NCBI GenBank assembly: GCA_043101605.1
Contig: JBICIG010000093.1
Coordinates: 18,343 to 82,342 of the forward strand
Direction: 5' to 3'
From: JBICIG01 sp043101605
GTDB lineage: Bacteria > Planctomycetota > Phycisphaerae > Phycisphaerales > UBA1924
Length of the DNA stretch: 64,000 nt
Numbering within the stretch: position 1 is the first letter of the stretch; the number at the start of each line of letters is the position of its first letter. A program made the position numbers and the translations under genes. This document shows, piece after piece, positions 1 through 9,175 of this stretch. The notes beneath the pieces were generated by a model. The model saw only the letters and a list, made by a program, of their open reading frames with translations. It had not been told where the DNA came from and did no database searches.

Positions 1-1
1 C

Positions 2-1255
2 GACACGCTGACGATGCGGGTGCAGATGCGTGAGCCAGCGGGATCACGCACGCCGATCTTCGGGCTCTGGCGTCCGATGAGCGTCAAGCTCGGGACGCCC
101 GGGCGGCTGTCGTACTCGCCGGTGGATTTTGCGCTCTCGTTCGAGCCCGAGCGGGGCGAGGTGCTTCTGTACGAGGTGCGGTCGGCGACGGAACTGCTCT
201 CGCCACGGGATACGCGGAGCGGGCGCACGCCGGCGTCGTTCAATTCCGAGGTGGTGCGGCAGCGGGCCGAGGCGGCGCTGCTGGTCGGCGAGATCGAGGC
301 GGACCCCGGGACGCGGCCGGTCGGTGACGACGAGATCGCGGCGAGACTGATCGAGCGGTACCTGCAGACGAACTTCGGGTACACGCTGCGAATGGTCAGC
401 CCGCCGGTGGGCGAAGACCCGATCGATTGGTTCCTGACCGAGCGGGACGCGGGGCACTGCGAGTATTTCGCGTCGGCGATGGCGGCAATGTGCCGGAGCG
501 TAGGGATCAATGCTCGCGTCGTGACGGGGTATGTCGCGGCGGAGTTCGATCCGACGAGGGGGTCGTACCTGGTGCGCGAGAGCAACGCGCACGCGTGGGT
601 GGAGGCGGAGGTCGCGCCGGGGCTGTGGCGGGTGTTTGATCCGACGCCGCAGGCCGAGCTGCGCGAGATCCATGTGCCGAAGCTCGGGCTGCTGGCGCGG
701 GTGGGTCGGTTCTTCGATTCGCTCGAGAACGCCTGGATCAGTTCGATCATCGGGTTCGACGAATCGACGCGGTCGCGGATCCTGGGCGTCGACGAGGCGC
801 AGTCCGGCGATCGCATCGGGGGGAGTTGGCTCACGCGGGCGCTGCGGGGCGATGCGTCGCGATGGATGCAGGCGCTGGCGAGCGGGGCGGTCGCGTTCGT
901 GGTGATCGCGCTGGGCGGGCTCGGGCTGGTGGCGCTGGGGCGGCGGATCGGGCTGATCCGCAGGCAGGGTGGCGGCGACGCGGTGCATGCGTGGCATGGC
1001 TCGCCCTACTACGCCGAAGCATTGGCGCTGCTCGAAGACCATGATCTCGGGAAGCCGGCGGGCGAGCCGTTGGCACGGTTTGCCGCGGGGCGGCTTTCGG
1101 AGGTCGATGCGGATCTTGCGGCAGCGGCCGGGGAGATCGCGCGTTTCTATTACCGCGAGCGATTCGCCGGCGCCGCGCTGGACGCGACAGCGCAACAGGC
1201 GGCCGGTGAGGCGGTCGATCGGCTGCGGGTCCGGCTCGGATTGCTCGACCGATAA
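2..1255 (+). CDS. Transglutaminase-like membrane protein (TgpA type), 5' end cut by window edge
   Basis: The frame is open from base 2, so the start and probably an N-terminal multi-helix membrane domain lie upstream of the window. The visible part carries the papain-like transglutaminase triad: Cys at 458-460 in the context DAGHCEYF, His at 590-592 in NAHAWVE, and Asp at 638-640 in VFDPTP. A single hydrophobic helix follows (about 870-950). The C-terminal ~100 residues resemble the DUF4129 tail of bacterial TgpA/DUF3488 proteins. By family the active site would face the periplasm, and TgpA is essential in Pseudomonas; the substrate is unknown. The family and triad are clear, the physiological role is not. 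Confidence 0.85.
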   Translation, partial: DTLTMRVQMREPAGSRTPIFGLWRPMSVKLGTPGRLSYSPVDFALSFEPERGEVLLYEVRSATELLSPRDTRSGRTPASFNSEVVRQRAEAALLVGEIEADPGTRPVGDDEIAARLIERYLQTNFGYTLRMVSPPVGEDPIDWFLTERDAGHCEYFASAMAAMCRSVGINARVVTGYVAAEFDPTRGSYLVRESNAHAWVEAEVAPGLWRVFDPTPQAELREIHVPKLGLLARVGRFFDSLENAWISSIIGFDESTRSRILGVDEAQSGDRIGGSWLTRALRGDASRWMQALASGAVAFVVIALGGLGLVALGRRIGLIRRQGGGDAVHAWHGSPYYAEALALLEDHDLGKPAGEPLARFAAGRLSEVDADLAAAAGEIARFYYRERFAGAALDATAQQAAGEAVDRLRVRLGLLDR

Positions 1256-1307
1256 AGCGGGGCGGGGACCGGTCGTCGCGGGTGTGCGGGATTGGCGAGG
1301 GGTGGGC

Positions 1308-2252
1308 ATGACCCCGGTGGAGGTCGCGGGCTGGAGAGGGTCAAGCGGCGGGCCGATGCTCGGTGCGAAGGGGAGCACCGTGCCTGCCAACCGATCCAGA
1401 ACCGAGCGATGGCGTCGATCCCTCGAACAGATCCTTCAGCGGGGGGGCGGCATCGAACTGTCGGTCCCGGTGGGAAAGGGTTCGCGCTCGGAGGAACGCG
1501 ATCGCGCGGGCGATCTGCTGTGGCGGGTGCGGCTGCTGGACCTCTCCGATGAGTTGCTGACCGTCGAGATGCCCGGTGCCTTCGGGCGGACGGTGCCGCT
1601 GCCGATCGGCGTCAGCCTGGTGTGCGTGATGTCGGTCGGGCAGAACCAGTGGATGTTCCACAGTTCGGTCGAGCGGATCATCGAGCAGCCGGGGCGGTAC
1701 GGGCCTCCCGGGATGGCGCTGCAGATCCGGATGCCCGAGCGTGTCGAGCGGTGCCAGCGTCGGCACGCGTACCGCGTTTCGACGGCGTCGCTGAACCTTC
1801 CCCAGGTGGAATGCTGGCCGATCCTGGACCCCACGAGCGTGATCGCGGCGGAGGTGGCCAACCGGGCCGCGGTGCGACAGGCCGGTCGAGATGATGCGGG
1901 GGAGTCGGCCGAAGGCGTGTCGCTGACGCTGCCCGAGGTCGGGCCTCGCTTCGGAGCACAACTGGCGAACCTTTCGGGCGGGGGCGTCGGGCTCGTGGGC
2001 GAGCCGGGCGACCGCGGATTCATCGACGGCGGGTCGCTGTTCTGGCTCCGGTTCGATCTGCGTCCGCGGGTCGCGGCGCCGCTGGGCGTGACGGCCCGGT
2101 TGGTGCACTCGCACCTCGATAGCGAGCAGCGGATCCACGCGGGCTTCGCGTTCGAGTTCCAGTTCAACCCGGCGCACCGCGGGTTCGTGTCCGAGCAGAT
2201 CGGGCGCTACATCGCGTCGCTGCGGGAAGACCTCGACCGCTCGGCGGCTTGA
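1308..2252 (+). CDS. PilZ-domain protein with YcgR-like N-terminal half (c-di-GMP receptor)
   Basis: This is a 314-residue cytosolic protein with no signal peptide. The C-terminal half holds both hallmarks of a c-di-GMP-binding PilZ domain: an RxxxR motif in RRHAYR, then an NxSxxG motif in NLSGGGVG, with a long linker between them. The N-terminal half (RVRLLDLSDELLTVEMP, then a stretch describing limits and a barrel) resembles the YcgR N-domain that packs on PilZ. The linker of about 70 residues between the two motifs is longer than usual. The chosen ATG at 1308 follows a GAGGGG-like site; an internal ATG at 1356 is the alternative. By family it would convert c-di-GMP level into an effect on motility, export or surface polymer; the target is not shown. 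Confidence 0.8.
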   Translation: MTPVEVAGWRGSSGGPMLGAKGSTVPANRSRTERWRRSLEQILQRGGGIELSVPVGKGSRSEERDRAGDLLWRVRLLDLSDELLTVEMPGAFGRTVPLPIGVSLVCVMSVGQNQWMFHSSVERIIEQPGRYGPPGMALQIRMPERVERCQRRHAYRVSTASLNLPQVECWPILDPTSVIAAEVANRAAVRQAGRDDAGESAEGVSLTLPEVGPRFGAQLANLSGGGVGLVGEPGDRGFIDGGSLFWLRFDLRPRVAAPLGVTARLVHSHLDSEQRIHAGFAFEFQFNPAHRGFVSEQIGRYIASLREDLDRSAA

Positions 2253-2304
2253 TCGCCCCGCCCCGGCGCGCAAGTGGCTTGTTCGGGAGGGGTTGTGACC
2301 TCGG

Positions 2305-3108
2305 TCAGGGTCGGCGATGCCCGCGCCAGTTGAACTGCTGGAGTTGGTCGCGGTCGCCCTCGGCGAGACGGACCTCGACATCGCCGCGGAGCGTGCGGAC
2401 GGTGAAGGCGTGGCGCCCCTGGTTGACGACGCCGGTCCAGCGGGACTCGGTGGGGCGGACCTGGCGGACCTCGCCGGCTGAGGCGGAGAAAGAGACCTCG
2501 CCGTCGTCGGCGACCAGTTCGAACTGCCCGGCGCTTCCGGTCCCCGCGAGGATGCGGACATCGCCTTCGTTGGTGAAGATGTTGACCGGGCCCGGAATGT
2601 CGCCGTTGGTGCGGAGGAGGACATCGCCGCCGGGCTGTCCGTCGGCGCCGCGCTGGACATTGATCTGCCCGGAAACGCCGACGAGTTCGACGGTGCCTCC
2701 CGAGCCCTCGATGAGGACCTCGCCGCAGCTGGGGGTCCAGATGACCAGGTCGATGGGGGCGCCCACTTCGGAGGCATCGGTCACCTCGACGACAAGGTTC
2801 ATGCGGTTGAGCCCGATCTCGGTGCGGGCGTCGATGCCGATGCCGGTGTCGCCGGCGCCGCGGCGGCGGGCGGTGATCTCGGGTCGGTCGAGCGAGGGAT
2901 CGACCAGGACGCGGATCGAGCCATTGGGGTTGAACGCGTGGACGCCGGCGAGGGAGCGTTCGGTGATCCGCGGGCCGCGGGTAACGACCAGGTGGGTCGA
3001 GCCGACGCTGTCCTGGCGACCGGGGAGCGAGCACCCGGAGAGGCCCGCCGGGAGGGCGAGCCCGATCGTGGCGGTGAGGGAGAGAGCGGTGAGGGCAGCG
3101 CGGTTCAT
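2305..3108 (-). CDS. DUF4097-like lipoprotein
   Basis: This 267-residue protein is read leftward from an ATG at 3108, which starts a good lipoprotein signal (MNRAALTAL... with lipobox LSGC near residue 22). Longer upstream in-frame extensions lack signal character. The mature part is a run of short beta segments alternating glycine, valine and polar residues (GEVLIEGSGGTVELVG, GQINVQ, GDVLLRTNGD, GDVRILAG, GEVSFSASAG). This is the pattern of DUF4097/putative adhesin right-handed beta-helix proteins. It is probably anchored in the outer membrane with a periplasmic or surface beta-helix. It converges with the PilZ gene and is divergent from rny. No specific function can be given. Confidence 0.65.
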   Translation of the reverse strand: MNRAALTALSLTATIGLALPAGLSGCSLPGRQDSVGSTHLVVTRGPRITERSLAGVHAFNPNGSIRVLVDPSLDRPEITARRRGAGDTGIGIDARTEIGLNRMNLVVEVTDASEVGAPIDLVIWTPSCGEVLIEGSGGTVELVGVSGQINVQRGADGQPGGDVLLRTNGDIPGPVNIFTNEGDVRILAGTGSAGQFELVADDGEVSFSASAGEVRQVRPTESRWTGVVNQGRHAFTVRTLRGDVEVRLAEGDRDQLQQFNWRGHRRP

Positions 3109-3561
3109 GGAACCCCCGGAGCTGGGTGTTGTTCGGACCATCGGGGCCGGGTCGAGGCCCGAGACTGTATCGGTTCGGAGGGCGGGCGAGTCTTCATCCA
3201 CACTTGACGGCTTGGGGGAATCTTGACCGGGGAATGTGCGGTGCGATACGCTGCATGGGCATCCCCGGTCGGGGAAGCCACAGGACCGATTGAATCGCGG
3301 CCGGCCGCTTCCGCCGCTCGCACTGCGACTGATACGCCATCGACCGGGCCCGCGTTTGCTTCTTTTGGTGGGAGCGTGCGGGGCCCGGCGTTCGAGTTCT
3401 TCATGCCAGCTGGAGTATTGACAGTTCGATCCGGGGCCATCGGGGCGTGTTGCGACACGCATTCGGCGGAGATGGATCGACCAGCCAGAGCCTGAGAAGC
3501 CGCAAGCGTTGAGGTCCGTCGTGCAGCCGCGGGCGATCGCCGATCGCTTGGGGATGCTGTC
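3109..3561. other. 453-base divergent intergenic region between lipoprotein gene and rny
   Basis: This region must carry promoters for both divergent genes. A TTGACC at 3223-3228 with GATACG at 3245-3250, and a perfect TTGACA at 3418-3423 lacking a good -10 at normal spacing, are the only promoter-like strings noticed. Small open frames here have no ribosome site or recognisable product. No tRNA or other RNA was recognised. Confidence 0.4.
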
Positions 3562-5166
3562 ATGTTGCTCGGACTCAGTTCATCCGCCCCGCTGACGCTA
3601 GGGATGGCCGACGGTTTGGCGGTCGCGTTGATCGCCGTGATGCTCTTCGTGGGCATCGGCGTGGGTGTCTTCGCGGCCCGGTTCATCAGCGGGCGGACGA
3701 TCGCCCAGGCCAAGGCCGAGGCCGACCGGCTCCTCGAGCAGGCGCGGGCGGAAGCCAAGACCGAGGGCGAGCGGGTCCGCCTCGAAGCCGAGAAGGACGC
3801 GCTGGAGCGGAAGGAGCGGACCGAGAAGGAGTTGGAGTCGTCGCGGGCGGAGCTGCGGGATTCGGAGAAGCGACTCTCCAAACGGGAGGACGCGCTGGAC
3901 CGCCGGGACGACACGCTCAGCCAGAAAGAAAGGGCCCAGGAGAAGCGGGAGGGAGAACTCCGGGCACGGTCGGAGGAACTCGACGCGCGGGAGAAGGAAG
4001 TCGGGGATCTCGTCGCCCGGCAGCGTGCCAAGCTTGAGGAGGTCGCCCGGATGGACCGCGATCAGGCGGTCGAGGAACTGCTCCGCCGGGTCGAGAGCGA
4101 GGAGCGGCACGAGGTCGGCAAGCTGGTCCGCCAGCTTGAGGAGGAGGCCCTCGAGACCGCCAAGGACAAGAGCCGGGAGATCGTGCTCGCGGCGATGCAG
4201 CGGATCGCGTCGGAGGTCACCAGCGAGTCGACGGTGCGGACCGTCGAGATCCCCTCGGACGACATGAAGGGGCGTGTCATCGGGCGCGAGGGGCGGAACA
4301 TCCGCGCCATCGAGAAGGCGACGGGCGTGGACATTATCGTCGACGACACGCCGGGCGTGATCGTCGTGAGCTGCTTTGACAAGGTCCGCCAGCAGATCGC
4401 GGTCGAATCGCTGCAGCGGCTGATCGCCGACGGACGGATGCACCCGGCCCGGATCGAGGAGGTCGTCGCGAAGGTCCGCTCGGAGATGGACGAGCGGATC
4501 ATGAAGTACGGCAAGGACGCGGTGATGGAGGCCAATCTCCGCAATGTCCAGCCGAAGATCATCGAGGCGATGGGAAAGCTCAAGTTCCGCACGAGCTACG
4601 GGCAGAATGTGCTCAAGCACTCGATCGAGGTGGCGTTCCTGTCGCAGGTGATCGCCGAGCAACTCGGGCTCAACGGGCGGATCGCGCGGCGGGCGGGCTT
4701 CCTGCACGACATCGGCAAGGCGATGGACCACGAGATGGAGGGCGGGCACCCGAAGATCGGCATGGACTTCGCCAAGCAGCACGGCGAGAAGGAGCCCATC
4801 CTCAATGTCATCGGCGGGCACCACGGGGACATCCCCGCGACGACCTTCTACACGCCCATCGTCATGGCGGCCGATGCGGTCAGCTCGGCCCGGCCCGGCG
4901 CCCGGCGGGAGTCGATGGAGAAGTATGTCCAGCGGCTCACCGAACTCCAGGACATTGCGCTGGGGCACCACGGCGTCACCGAGGCGTACGCCATCCAGGC
5001 GGGGCGCGAGGTGCGCGTGATGATCGACGCGGCCCGGGTCTCCGACGACGAGGCGTACCTGATCGCCCACGACATCGCCAAGCGAGTGAGCGAAGAGATG
5101 ACCTTCCCGGGCGAGATCCGCGTCACCGTGCTGCGAGAGACCAGGGCCATCGAGATCGCCCGCTGA
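3562..5166 (+). CDS. rny: Ribonuclease Y
   Basis: This 534-residue membrane-anchored endoribonuclease initiates decay of mRNA. Domain order is canonical: an N-terminal transmembrane helix (about residues 18-38), a long charged coiled coil rich in Glu, Lys and Arg (about 45-200), a KH RNA-binding domain with VIGREGRNIRAIE, and an HD domain with the metal-binding pair His382-Asp383 in LHDIGKA plus the downstream GGHHGD. Length is slightly above the roughly 520 residues usual for the family. The ATG at 3562 adds 14 residues before the in-frame ATG at 3604, which begins directly ahead of the membrane helix and is a plausible alternative. The gene stands alone with its own upstream region. Confidence 0.96.
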   Translation: MLLGLSSSAPLTLGMADGLAVALIAVMLFVGIGVGVFAARFISGRTIAQAKAEADRLLEQARAEAKTEGERVRLEAEKDALERKERTEKELESSRAELRDSEKRLSKREDALDRRDDTLSQKERAQEKREGELRARSEELDAREKEVGDLVARQRAKLEEVARMDRDQAVEELLRRVESEERHEVGKLVRQLEEEALETAKDKSREIVLAAMQRIASEVTSESTVRTVEIPSDDMKGRVIGREGRNIRAIEKATGVDIIVDDTPGVIVVSCFDKVRQQIAVESLQRLIADGRMHPARIEEVVAKVRSEMDERIMKYGKDAVMEANLRNVQPKIIEAMGKLKFRTSYGQNVLKHSIEVAFLSQVIAEQLGLNGRIARRAGFLHDIGKAMDHEMEGGHPKIGMDFAKQHGEKEPILNVIGGHHGDIPATTFYTPIVMAADAVSSARPGARRESMEKYVQRLTELQDIALGHHGVTEAYAIQAGREVRVMIDAARVSDDEAYLIAHDIAKRVSEEMTFPGEIRVTVLRETRAIEIAR

Positions 5167-5184
5167 GAGCGGTGGACCCGGGAA

Positions 5185-6078
5185 TCAGCCGAGGATCAGC
5201 ACGGCGATCGCGAGCAGCCCGAGGCGGGCGTCGATCCAGTCGCGACGGGTGCCGGGCCGGCGGAGCAGGACGATCGCCGCGGTCGTCGACAGCAGCCCGA
5301 GCTTCCACAGCCAGCGTCCAGCGGGCGACGCCGATGCGCCCGTCGGCCACGCGGGCAGCAGCGCGATGCACAGCGCCGCCCAAGCGAGCGCCATCGCGAC
5401 GCGTGGGCCCAGCAGCACGGGAAGGGTGCACGAACCCGCCCGGCGATCGGCGTCGAGGTCATCCAGATCGCAGAGGACCATGTCGGCGAGCACGACCAGC
5501 AGAACGATCATGAACGCCGGACCGGTCTCGGCGTGGTACGGGTCCACTTCACCGGCTGCATGAGCGAACGCCGAGGCGAGTACGGCGATGCCCAGGCACG
5601 CGATCGCGTACTTGATGCCCGGGAGGTCCTTGAGGCGCCCGCCACGCTCGCTGCGCGTGAACGGGAGCCCCGCGTAGAGCGTGACCGCCATGAACGCGCC
5701 GAGGGTGACCAGGACGAGCATCGGCGAGAGCAACGCCGCGAAGAGGCTCGCGAACGCCAGCAGCCCGATCGCCAGGGCGCGCACGCTGGTCGATCGCTCC
5801 TCGACGAACGCCTCGCGCGGGCCGGTCGGCTGGTCGTGGGTGTTCTCGCTCCACTCGGCGCGGATCTTGACGCGGTCGAACAGGTAGACGCCCGTGCCGG
5901 TCGCGGCGGCGGCGAGCCACGCGAGGATCCAGGGTCGGGTGAAGGAGACCGGGATGCCCGCGGCGTGCGCGTACAGCGTGATCGCGCCGGCGAAGTAGAG
6001 CCCGAGCCAGACCGCCAGGTGCCCGAGCGTGCGCACCGTCGCGTCGAGGCGCATCCGGATGTGTCGCCTCGTGGTCAT
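5185..6078 (-). CDS. UbiA-family membrane protein (prenyltransferase-like)
   Basis: This 297-residue protein has about eight hydrophobic segments. A UbiA-type aspartate-rich motif is visible in the C-terminal half (LCDLDDLDADRRAG, matching the second DxxxD cluster). The first motif is weaker, FDRVKIRAEW around residue 65, and lacks the standard NxxxDxxxD form. UbiA enzymes move prenyl groups onto aromatic acceptors in quinone, heme or lipid synthesis. The imperfect first motif means the activity and substrate are uncertain, and it may be a divergent UbiA-like membrane protein. It converges with rny, with only 18 bases between the stop codons. The ATG follows GAAGGGGCG. Confidence 0.7.
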   Translation of the reverse strand: MTTRRHIRMRLDATVRTLGHLAVWLGLYFAGAITLYAHAAGIPVSFTRPWILAWLAAAATGTGVYLFDRVKIRAEWSENTHDQPTGPREAFVEERSTSVRALAIGLLAFASLFAALLSPMLVLVTLGAFMAVTLYAGLPFTRSERGGRLKDLPGIKYAIACLGIAVLASAFAHAAGEVDPYHAETGPAFMIVLLVVLADMVLCDLDDLDADRRAGSCTLPVLLGPRVAMALAWAALCIALLPAWPTGASASPAGRWLWKLGLLSTTAAIVLLRRPGTRRDWIDARLGLLAIAVLILG

Positions 6079-6119
6079 GGCGCCCCTTCGGTGAACCGGG
6101 GGAAGGCTACGCCGGTAGC

Positions 6120-7010
6120 ATGGAACGCATGGGCCAGATCGTCCTGGGACTGGGTCGGTGGTGGCGGGCGATCGTGGCGCTCGTGCTCGGGTTCTCGGTG
6201 CTGTCTGTGACCGGCCTGCTCGAATCGCAGCTTTTCTACTGGCCGATCCGGGGCGAGGCGGTCACGCCCGAGAACGCCGAGGATGTCTGGTTTGTCAACC
6301 CCGACGGGCAGCGGCTGCACGGGTGGTGGCTGCCGGCGCGAGGCGTCGAGCACCCCGCGGCCGCTCCGACGATCGTGCATGTCCACGGCAATATGGGGCA
6401 CATCGCGTTCTACTACCTCCAGTGCTCGTTCCTGCAGGAGGCCGGGTTCAATGTTCTGCTGTTCGACTACCGCGGGTTCGGGCGGTCCGACGAGAAGGGC
6501 GCCCCGCTCGAACGCGCCGATCTGCTCGCCGACACGCAGGCGGCGATCGCGTTTGCGCGCACGAAGACGGCTCGTCCGGATCAGCCGCTCGGGGTCTACG
6601 GCTTGAGCCTGGGAGGCGTGATCGGGCTGGCCGCGAGCGAGCGCGATCCGGGCGTGGATGCAGTGGTGAGCGTGGCGGCGTTCTCGTCGTGGGAGCAGAT
6701 CGCGCGGGATCGGCTGGGGTGGATCGGGACGCTGCTCATCGAGCCCGGGCTCGATGCGGAAGAATCGGCCGCGGGGCTGGGCGATCGTCCGCTGCTGGTG
6801 ATCCACGGGGAGTTCGACCGCACGGCCGATCCTTCGCACGCCGGGCGGATCATCGCCGCGGCGCGGGAGCGGGGGGTGAAGGTCACGAGCCGCATCTCCC
6901 CCGGGGCGTTTCACATCAATCCGGTGCTGAGCGATCCGGAGTCGCAGCGGCTGATCGTCGAGTTCTTCTCCGAGCACCTGCGCACCGATGAACCCGAAGC
7001 GGATCGTTAG
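6120..7010 (+). CDS. Alpha/beta hydrolase (BEM46/ABHD-like), membrane-anchored
   Basis: The 296-residue protein starts with one hydrophobic helix (about residues 15-38), followed by a serine-hydrolase fold. Visible elements are the oxyanion region HVHGNMGH, the strand and turn FDYRGFGRS, the nucleophile elbow GLSLGG with Ser163, an acid in GEFDRTADPSH and the catalytic His in GAFHINP. This pattern is typical of BEM46/YfhR-type hydrolases of unknown substrate. No Shine-Dalgarno lies close to the ATG at 6120. A TAGCAT hexamer at 6116-6121 sits seven bases before the in-frame ATG at 6129, so initiation at 6129 on a leaderless transcript is possible. Its stop overlaps the stop of the convergent neighbour. 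Confidence 0.82.
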   Translation: MERMGQIVLGLGRWWRAIVALVLGFSVLSVTGLLESQLFYWPIRGEAVTPENAEDVWFVNPDGQRLHGWWLPARGVEHPAAAPTIVHVHGNMGHIAFYYLQCSFLQEAGFNVLLFDYRGFGRSDEKGAPLERADLLADTQAAIAFARTKTARPDQPLGVYGLSLGGVIGLAASERDPGVDAVVSVAAFSSWEQIARDRLGWIGTLLIEPGLDAEESAAGLGDRPLLVIHGEFDRTADPSHAGRIIAAARERGVKVTSRISPGAFHINPVLSDPESQRLIVEFFSEHLRTDEPEADR

Positions 7011-8023
7011 CGCACGCCGCGGTTCCGCCACGACCAATCGAGCGAGGGATCGATCGGGACGATGCGCATGTCGGCGAGGAGTGTGCGCGCCAGCGTGTCC
7101 ATCAGCCCGCGTTCGGCCTGCAGGCGCACATCGCGTTCGAGGACGGGGCGGGCGTCGTCGAACGCGACGCCGGTAGGGGGGATTGACTCCTCGAGCAGAG
7201 CGAGGGCAAAGCCGTTTCGGAACGCGAGCACCGGGCTGACCGAGCCGGGCTCGAGTGTGGGCAGGGCGTTCCGCAGCGTCGCGGGGTAGCGGTCGTCGGC
7301 CGGGCTGATGGGTTCGATCAGCCCGCCCCGGGCCGCGGAGGGATCGTTCGAGGAGCGGGCGGCGAACTCGCCGAACCGTGCGCCCGAGACGGGGGAGTCC
7401 GCGACGAGTTCGTTGCGCAGGCGCGATGCGGCTTCGCGCGTCGGCGCGACGATCAGCCGGACGCGATAGCGTGGGCCGTGCACGATGCTGTACGCCGTGC
7501 GCACGGCCTGGTCGTCGACGACGACCTCGGGCGCAACAAGCGCCCGCAGCATGGCGTTGCGTTCGAGCAGGGCTTCGAGGCGGGCCGTGCCGAGCCCCCG
7601 GTTGGCGCGGAAGGCATCGAGGAGGGCCCCGGCCCGGGCCTCCGAATCGCCCGCGGCGTCGGCGAAGGTGTCCATGAGCAGGCGTCGCTCGGCTTCGATC
7701 ATCGGGGGCGTGACGGCGATTCCGCGGGCGGCGGTCTCGGATCGCAGCCGTTGCATGAGCGCGAACTCCTCGAGGGCTTCAGAGCCGACCGCTTCGAGCA
7801 GCGTGGGGAGCAGGTCGCTCGCGGCGACCGGGATGCCGTCGATCGTGGCGAGCGGTTCGCCGGCGGGGCTTGGTTGAGAAGCGGGGCTCGGTCGGGCGGA
7901 CGCGAGGTTTGGGGTCGCATCGTTCGACGCGGGCGCGGCGCACGCCGCGAGCGCACACGCTGACGCGGCGAGCAGGGGAGGGGCGGCGATCGTCAGGTGC
8001 CCGAGCGTCTTGAATCGAGGCAT
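7007..8023 (-). CDS. PpiC/SurA-like peptidyl-prolyl isomerase lipoprotein
   Basis: The 338-residue protein starts at the ATG at 8023 behind GGAG. It has a lipoprotein-type signal (ASACALAACAAP, Cys near residue 28). The body follows the SurA/PrsA layout: an N-terminal helical chaperone part (TIDGIPVAASDLL, then VTPPMIEAERR) and a parvulin-like region (VRLIVAPTREAASRLRNEL, FGEFAARSSNDPSAARGGLIEPIS). The latter includes the D-P-S-A-A-R-G-G-L-I signature seen in PpiC proteins. It would help fold exported proteins in the periplasm. In-frame sequence upstream of 8023 has no signal and overlaps the divergent gene's leader. It converges with the hydrolase with overlapping stop codons. Confidence 0.78.
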   Translation of the reverse strand: MPRFKTLGHLTIAAPPLLAASACALAACAAPASNDATPNLASARPSPASQPSPAGEPLATIDGIPVAASDLLPTLLEAVGSEALEEFALMQRLRSETAARGIAVTPPMIEAERRLLMDTFADAAGDSEARAGALLDAFRANRGLGTARLEALLERNAMLRALVAPEVVVDDQAVRTAYSIVHGPRYRVRLIVAPTREAASRLRNELVADSPVSGARFGEFAARSSNDPSAARGGLIEPISPADDRYPATLRNALPTLEPGSVSPVLAFRNGFALALLEESIPPTGVAFDDARPVLERDVRLQAERGLMDTLARTLLADMRIVPIDPSLDWSWRNRGVR

Positions 8024-8105
8024 TGGCGGCTCCGGGAGAGCGGGAACGAGGCGGGGGGCGAAGGGTCCAACGAATCGGCGGGAGGCGGGGCCCTCCGGGG
8101 AGTGG

Positions 8106-8111
8106 TATACC
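8106..8111 (+). promoter_or_regulatory. Possible -10 element (TATACC) for a leaderless transcript
   Basis: TATACC ends eight bases before the ATG at 8120. If used, transcription would start at or next to the start codon. No convincing -35 was found 16-18 bases upstream, so this is suggestive only. Confidence 0.3.
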
Positions 8112-8119
8112 GGGGAAGC

Positions 8120-9175
8120 ATGACGAGCCAGGGACCATCCGAATCTCCGACGCCCAAGCCGCGGGTGGTGCTGTGCCCGTATTGCGGGAACGCGTCGCCG
8201 GATCCCTCGGCATGCCGATCGTGCGGCGGGCGGTTCGATCCGCTCTCGAGGCAGGCTTCGCAGAACGGGATGGGCCCGTGGTATCTGCGTGATCCGGCGC
8301 AGCCGTTCCGCCCGGGATGCTCGTACGCGGTGCTGGTGAAGTTGGTCGAGAAGGGGCGGATCGGGCCGGAGGCGGTGATCCGCGGCCCGACGACGCATCA
8401 GTTCTGGTCGCTGGCGAGGCGGGTACCCGGCGTGGCGCACCGCCTGGGGATCTGCCACAGTTGCCAATCGGAGGTGGAGCCGACGGACTTCGCGTGCCGG
8501 AACTGCCAGGCATCGTTCGCGCCCATCCCGGATCGGCAGCACCTTGGATTGATGGAGCAGCGTTGGTTGCCGGGGCACGGGGACGACCCGGCGATTCGGG
8601 CAGCGGCGCTGGGGGGATCGAGCGATCGACCGGCCGAAGTCCAGCCCGTGCGGCGGGAGACGCCGGCGCAGCCCGTTGAAAAGGCGTTGATTCCGGATGC
8701 CGTTCCACGCCGCGGGAAGGAGCGGCGATCGAGTGCCGCGTTGATCGTCGGCACCCTGATCATCGGCGGGCTGATCGCGTCGGCGGGGTGGTGGCTCGCG
8801 ACGGGGCCGAGTTGGCTGGGGGGGCTGAGCGGCCCGGAAACCGAGGGCAGCGACGAGCGGATTTCGCGGGCGGCCGGGCGCCTGCCCGAGATTGCCGCGG
8901 AGCCTGCGGCCGGAGACTCTCCGGATCGCGTCGTGGCAGCCGAGTCTCCCGCCGAACCGAAGCCTGGAAGCGGCAGGGAGCCGCAGGATGCGGCCGAGGG
9001 TGAGCCTTCAATCGAATCCGCGTGGTCGGACTGGGAGACGCTGGCGGGAGCGTCCGGCGAGCCGGGGGAGTTGCGACGGCTGGCTTCAGAGCTTCGAGGG
9101 CGGCGGGATCTGGTGAAAGTCCGGGAGGCGGTCGCCCGGCGGGCGGCGCTGCTGGATGCGATCGGGATCCGATAA
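8120..9175 (+). CDS. Double zinc-ribbon, GYF-like domain membrane protein
   Basis: This 351-residue protein of unknown function begins with two four-cysteine zinc ribbons: CPYCGN...CRSCGG near residue 16 and CHSCQ...CRNCQ near residue 112. Between them lies a segment beginning GPWYLRDP, followed by LVKLVEKGRIGPEAVIRGP. That pattern resembles the GYF_2 domain common in planctomycete and other bacterial membrane proteins. One transmembrane helix follows (LIVGTLIIGGLIASAGWWLA, about residues 212-232), then an acidic, low-complexity tail and a short C-terminal helix. The N-terminal domains would be cytosolic. It is divergent from the PpiC-like gene. A peptide-binding scaffold role is plausible by domain type, but nothing proves it. 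Confidence 0.6.
   Translation: MTSQGPSESPTPKPRVVLCPYCGNASPDPSACRSCGGRFDPLSRQASQNGMGPWYLRDPAQPFRPGCSYAVLVKLVEKGRIGPEAVIRGPTTHQFWSLARRVPGVAHRLGICHSCQSEVEPTDFACRNCQASFAPIPDRQHLGLMEQRWLPGHGDDPAIRAAALGGSSDRPAEVQPVRRETPAQPVEKALIPDAVPRRGKERRSSAALIVGTLIIGGLIASAGWWLATGPSWLGGLSGPETEGSDERISRAAGRLPEIAAEPAAGDSPDRVVAAESPAEPKPGSGREPQDAAEGEPSIESAWSDWETLAGASGEPGELRRLASELRGRRDLVKVREAVARRAALLDAIGIR

Noticed and set aside
3418..3423. Perfect TTGACA as a promoter for rny
   Set aside because: No acceptable -10 hexamer is found 16-18 bases downstream; kept only as a note in the intergenic entry.
3421..3440. T-loop-like GTTCGATCC string suggesting a tRNA
   Set aside because: Flanking bases do not form the T-arm stem and there is no acceptor stem or anticodon arm.
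3223..3495. Small open frame of 90 codons in the divergent region
   Set aside because: No ribosome site, no recognisable domain, and biased composition; nothing supports translation.
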